DNA of 64,000 nucleotides from Mytilus californianus (taxonomy: Eukaryota > Mollusca > Bivalvia > Mytilida > Mytilidae). A program made the translations under genes and the position numbers. Position 1 is the first letter of the stretch. Each line of letters opens with the position of its first letter. The notes beneath the pieces are model-generated. The model saw only the letters and a program-made list of their open reading frames with translations. It did not search any database and was not told the DNA's origin. The stretch spans positions 47,040,884 to 47,104,883 of the forward strand of contig NW_026262712.1 of the NCBI RefSeq assembly GCF_021869535.1. The letters run 5' to 3'. This document shows positions 60,283-64,000 of this stretch, in pieces.

Positions 60283-60302
60283 AAAAAAAAAAAAAAAAAA
60301 AA
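60283..60302. repeat. 20-base poly-A run
   Basis: Uninterrupted A run directly following an open plus-strand segment (60,236-60,282). It may be the tail of a retroposed fragment. Confidence 0.85.
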
Positions 60303-60716
60303 TTGGCCTATTCTGATAAACACAAATTATCAAATTGGTCCCTCATCGTTTTACAGTACTATAAAATCAAAAGAATACATACATGTACAACTAAATAAAA
60401 CTACAAAATTATATTGAAATTGTAGTTAATAAATGACCTTGACAAAAATTGATCATGCAGCTACTGTAAGGCATAGAAATATTTCTCACTTTAGTTTATT
60501 TACATTTGACTGATAAATCAAACTCTTCTATAGACTAGAGTTTGAAAGATTTATCATTACCATTTTTAAATTTCCATGTCATGAGGTGCAATTTTTATAA
60601 AATTCAGAGTTCTTCTAGTACACTCTTTGTGATTTTATTTTTGAAATTCAGAGTGCCTGAACAAGTGTTTTCCTTTGAACATTAGCATAAGGATATCCTA
60701 ATACTAAAATGCTTAC

Positions 60717-60734
60717 CTGGGTCCTACCAGACAT
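60717..60734 (-). CDS. Provisional plastin starter exon (six codons)
   Basis: On the minus strand an ATG opens the six codons MSGRTQ, followed at once by a good donor GTAAGC (60,711-60,716), phase 0. Animal plastins commonly begin with a very short, Ser/Arg-rich stretch before the first EF-hand helix, so this fits an N-terminal exon. The phase agrees with the EF-hand exon, but direct joining would leave out the entering EF helix. A further exon of about 45-60 bases must lie between and was not found. Only position, phase and a short match support this call. Confidence 0.4.
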
Positions 60735-60948
60735 TTTTATCATTTTTATTTTATTATAAAATCTGATTTTCATAGTTAGCCAAAGCCAGATAATATACCG
60801 TAAATTCATCAAAAAATTATATCTGTAAATCTTCTTTATGAAGACATGATCAGAAATTTTAAAAGAGAAAAATGGTTAGCATGAGATATACAATCTAAAG
60901 CCTAAAAAAAGCTATCATGTATTGTGATGTACAAAATGTAAACAACAT

Positions 60949-61148
60949 ACTGTATATTCAGAAATTATGGTGATGTTTTATAATGAAAAAAATTCAGACC
61001 AAATATATACGTTTTGCAAAAATAAGAACCGGCAATTTAAATTTTGATAGCAGCATTTTCTGAAATTGCAATGATAATTCTCTCATTTCGGTCCAATGTT
61101 AAACTATCACAGTAATAAATGCACACATTAGTTTCATTATTTACAGTA
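60949..61148. mobile_element. MITE with ACTGTATATTCAGAAATTAT termini (diverged copy)
   Basis: The left end ACTGTATATTCAGAAATTAT and right end TTTCATTATTTACAGTAT are diverged versions of the termini at 51,301-51,510. About 200 bp. Confidence 0.65.
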
Positions 61149-61569
61149 TATGCATGTACGTGTATCATACAAACTGGATTAAGCTTAATGTCATTGTAAC
61201 AATATAATATCAATAATAATGACTATATAATAAGATAACAAGGACTTATCCTCAAATTTGTAACTGTCTACTTTTAACTAATCTTTTAAAATCATTTATT
61301 TTCAGTAAAATCCTAATGCTATTAAAAGCTTAATTTGAATTTTTAGCAGTCAAATGAAATTTCCCTTCCATTGTCAACTCTAACATGTTGAATCATCAGA
61401 CCTGACATGTTTTCTTTTCCCATTTAACGACATGAAAACGTCTTATCATGAATACTTAAGACTGAAGTAATTATTCATTTCTTAAGAAGTTGCCATTTAA
61501 TCTTACAATTTGTAAAGATGCTGTGTGCCACACAACAAATTAGTGAATCTTAATTGAGGATTGATTAAT
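61149..61569. other. No gene seen
   Basis: AT-rich; if the starter exon at 60.7 kb is right, the plastin promoter would lie between there and here, but no specific promoter motif is supported. Confidence 0.4.
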
Positions 61570-61805
61570 TGTTGGTGTTACAACAAATGTAAATGACACA
61601 ACTGGCTATATAATGGCGGTCAGTTTATACTGGTGGGGGAAGCCAGAATGCCCAGAGAGAACCACTGACCTATACAGGAAAACTGATAATCCTAGTCAAT
61701 TAAGATTTGAGTTGAAAGCACCTGCTATGTGTGGGGTTCAAACTCACAACCTCAGTGTTAACAGGCTAGTGATACAGTAGATGAACTGTTGAGACTACTG
61801 GCCAC
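61570..61805 (-). mobile_element. tRNA-derived SINE (minus strand)
   Basis: On the minus strand the head (about 61,730-61,803) has TAGTCTCAACAGTTCATCTA and a B-box-like GTTGTGAGTTTGAACCCC. The body GACTAGGATTATCAGTTTTC, GGTTCTCTCTGGGCATTC and CCACCAGTATAAACTGACCG matches the 5'-truncated copy at 37,560-37,712 in opposite orientation. Confidence 0.75.
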
Positions 61806-62630
61806 TAAGGCCTATTTAAAATGAGGAGGCTCAAAACTGCAGTTCACACACTTATCATGTATTCTTTCAAAAAAAGTTATCTTTTCCAATTGTATCTCAT
61901 TATCAAGAAGATCTGGTAAAAGTTGCTTCATGAGCAATTTGAACTTTCAAAATATCAAAATTGTGTCAAGCATCATTCATAATACATCATTTAACTCCTT
62001 AAAAAAGATGTTTAACACTATGAGATTTATATATATATAAACAAATTAAGAACCTATGGACTTTGTGGTGACAATATAAGGAGATGCCTCCAAAATGTTT
62101 TCGTATATATAATAAGCCATTAAGAAGGACAAAGTATCTACAAATTCAAACTTACAAATATATCCCAACATGAATACATGCATTTCACCCTTAAACTACA
62201 AGTACATGTAACCAAAAGTAAATACAACACTCTCATTGTATTGTAAAGCCTTGTACATAAATCAACTTCACATTTAAATTATTTTTTCAAATAGTTTTGA
62301 AGGAAGGAATGCCTCTTAGTTATATAACTCTTCATAATTACTCTTTTTCTTGTATATATATATATATATGTGTAGGATTTTTGTACTTTTGTGAAAACGC
62401 ATGTAATTGTTTTTAAATATCCTGTTCCGAGAACATTAAGACTATACACTTAATTCTCATGATCTTAAGACAATTGACAATTGTGCTTTGATGTAAAATA
62501 GAGGAAATATTTCATAAGGACGTTAAAAAGCAGGATGTTTTTTCAATTGTTGTTTGATTTTTTAATAAAATTTGTATGAAAAGGTATTTATTTAGAATAA
62601 TTTAAAACAAATGTACATGATGAAATAAAA
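61806..62630. other. No gene seen
   Basis: AT-rich sequence with a (TA)n tract (62,353-62,370). No supported feature. Confidence 0.5.
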
Positions 62631-62633
62631 GAA

Positions 62634-62840
62634 GAATGTGTCTGAGGTCACGACTGCTTTGCAATGAAAATGGGATGGATGGACGGAAGGTCAAGGGTAA
62701 CACTTAATGCCCTGTCGCCAAGGCGGGGGCATAAAAGGAAGAATATGTCTAAGGACAAGAATTAGCTTTGCAATGAAATGGGACGAACGGTCAAGGGTAA
62801 CACTTAATACCCCGCCACCTAAGGAGGGGGCATAAAAATT
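62634..62840 (+). repeat. Tandem duplication, about 105-bp unit
   Basis: The unit ATGTCTGAGGTC or ATGTCTAAGGAC...GCTTTGCAATGAAA...GGTCAAGGGTAACACTTAAT...GGGGGCATAAAA occurs at 62,636-62,738 and 62,744-62,837 with point and small indel differences. It is GC-richer than its flanks. Confidence 0.85.
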
Positions 62841-63823
62841 TAGGCTAAAAAGTTGGTGTCTGACAGATTTGAAAAGCTCTTACACCATACAACTGATCAC
62901 TGTCAAGCTGCTAACCAATATGAAGTTATTCTGTTCAATAGTACCTGAGAAAAGTGTCACAAAATATTTGTTGAACCAACAGATCAATGGTGTCTGTCCA
63001 TTCATCTGTTGGTCCAACAAACATTCAGTTCCTGACTTAGGGCTGTCACATGAACATGGTGGTATTAAACTAGTTGTTTAGATCTTAAACCTCCACCTTT
63101 TTTCCTACTAGGACTAGGCAACTAAGTGCTCTTTACTTTTTGTTTTGGCCAAGTAAACTTTCAATCGCTTCCCAATTAATAGTAATATATTACAACCATT
63201 CAATTGAAAAATACTATTTTCAACCTAGACATGCTAAATAATGAGTGTGATCAATCAATTCTCTTTCAATCTACCGAGTAAATAGTCCACAAAGAAATGG
63301 TTAAATATGTAAACATTCAACACTTGATTGGGTAACATATGTGGTAAGCTTTAAACTTCACCGATCGACATCCATAGATAACCGTTTAAATCGTGGAAGG
63401 TAACAAAACCATGTAAAAAATGCTGCATGTGGGATTCAATAGACAGATTTTTAAAACTGATTCGGTTTTAATATATACTTGTCTATGTTAGTTTTAGTTA
63501 CAAAGGTGTTCAAAGACCACACCTTATTTAAATTGATCAATTCTACTAAAAGAATGGACACTTGTTTATAATGTTAAAAGATATATGCACAATTGTTTAT
63601 GTATACCTAAAAAGTATCAGACCATTCTATTGTCATAAATTTTACTTTCTTTATGCTTTATAAAATTATGACTGATAATTAAAATTTGAAGTGTTATATG
63701 GTCATGTATGGTATTGTTTGAAGGTTAAATCCACAATATATGCAAGTAACAAAGTTGGAGTTGGGTATTTAATATTAAACATGATATTATCATGTGATGG
63801 TGTTGTATGATACCAATATAAAG
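62841..63823. other. No gene seen
   Basis: AT-rich. A 70-codon open frame (62,869-63,081) contains a local inverted sequence (GAACCAACAGATCAATGG and CCATTCATCTGTTGGTCC) and looks non-coding. Confidence 0.5.
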
Positions 63824-63825
63824 GG

Positions 63826-64000
63826 GTGTACAGTATACATGTACAATGTACATGGTAAAGTTCAATGAGACAGACACTTAGTGTACAGTATACATGTACA
63901 ATGTACATGGTAAAGTTCAATGAGACAGACACTTAGTGTACAGTATACATGTACAATGTACATGGTAAAGTTCAATGAGACAGACACTTAGTGTACAGTA
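63826..64000. repeat. 55-bp perfect tandem repeat running off the window end
   Basis: Three full units begin at 63,826, 63,881 and 63,936, and a fourth at 63,991 is cut by the window. Each unit reads GTGTACAGTATACATGTACA, then ATGTACATGGTAAAG, TTCAATGAGACAGACACTTA. The first half is a near-palindrome of TGTACA/GTATAC motifs. The units are essentially identical, so the array is recent. Confidence 0.95.

Noticed and set aside
63702..63932. 76-codon minus-strand frame
   Set aside because: Repetition of the 55-bp tandem unit; protein is periodic and has no family features.
1..64000. CRISPR arrays, bacterial operons, rRNA genes
   Set aside because: Tandem repeats here lack the short-repeat/unique-spacer pattern; exons with GT-AG introns and SINEs show a eukaryotic nuclear genome; no rRNA-like sequence was seen.

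Overview
This is a eukaryotic nuclear window: AT-rich, intron-rich and crowded with dispersed repeats. The one clearly functional gene is an animal plastin (fimbrin) with 12 recognisable coding exons on the minus strand. Several repeat signatures are ones I associate with bivalve molluscs such as Mytilus: V-SINE-like tRNA-derived elements, fold-back MITEs, non-autonomous elements ending in GAC-rich microsatellite, and multicopy tyrosine-recombinase and rve-integrase genes. The organism is therefore inferred to be a mussel-like bivalve. This assignment comes from recall, not from a search.

Layout. Positions 1-12,250 hold no convincing gene. They are a patchwork of SINE, fold-back elements (2.6-3.2 kb, 8.0-8.4 kb), degenerate dispersed repeats and a ~185-bp tandem array (11.3-11.8 kb). 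Positions 12,250-29,455 are bounded by two AT-rich tandem arrays of TTAATATTAAAAAAT-type units. The arrays lie in opposite orientation and share the same outward-facing end. Between them are, on the plus strand, a broken tyrosine-recombinase gene and a multi-exon rve-type (DDE) integrase gene with an N-terminal helix-turn-helix, now carrying two frameshifts and a stop. On the minus strand there is an isolated first exon whose splice phase would fit the same integrase family, plus two remnants of non-LTR retrotransposons. Positions 29,455-35,447 are repeats, a tRNA-derived SINE, and the probable 3' UTR of plastin. Positions 35,448-52,647 carry the plastin exons. A provisional six-codon starter exon lies at 60.7 kb, and one short linking exon was not found. 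Plastin introns and the upstream 52.7-64 kb are filled with MITEs, SINEs, a ~1.2-kb hAT-like element, a ~130-bp tandem array with higher-order structure, nested non-autonomous elements and a 55-bp tandem repeat at the window end.

How it fits together. Plastin is a cytoplasmic actin-bundling protein with two EF-hands followed by four calponin-homology domains. All internal exon junctions found here agree in phase and give a protein of the usual length (601 residues located of roughly 625). Nothing suggests that the mobile-element genes are linked to plastin function. The most unusual structure is the 17-kb segment with inverted array ends around an intron-containing integrase gene. It could be one large, unnamed transposon, or two independent array insertions flanking unrelated debris.
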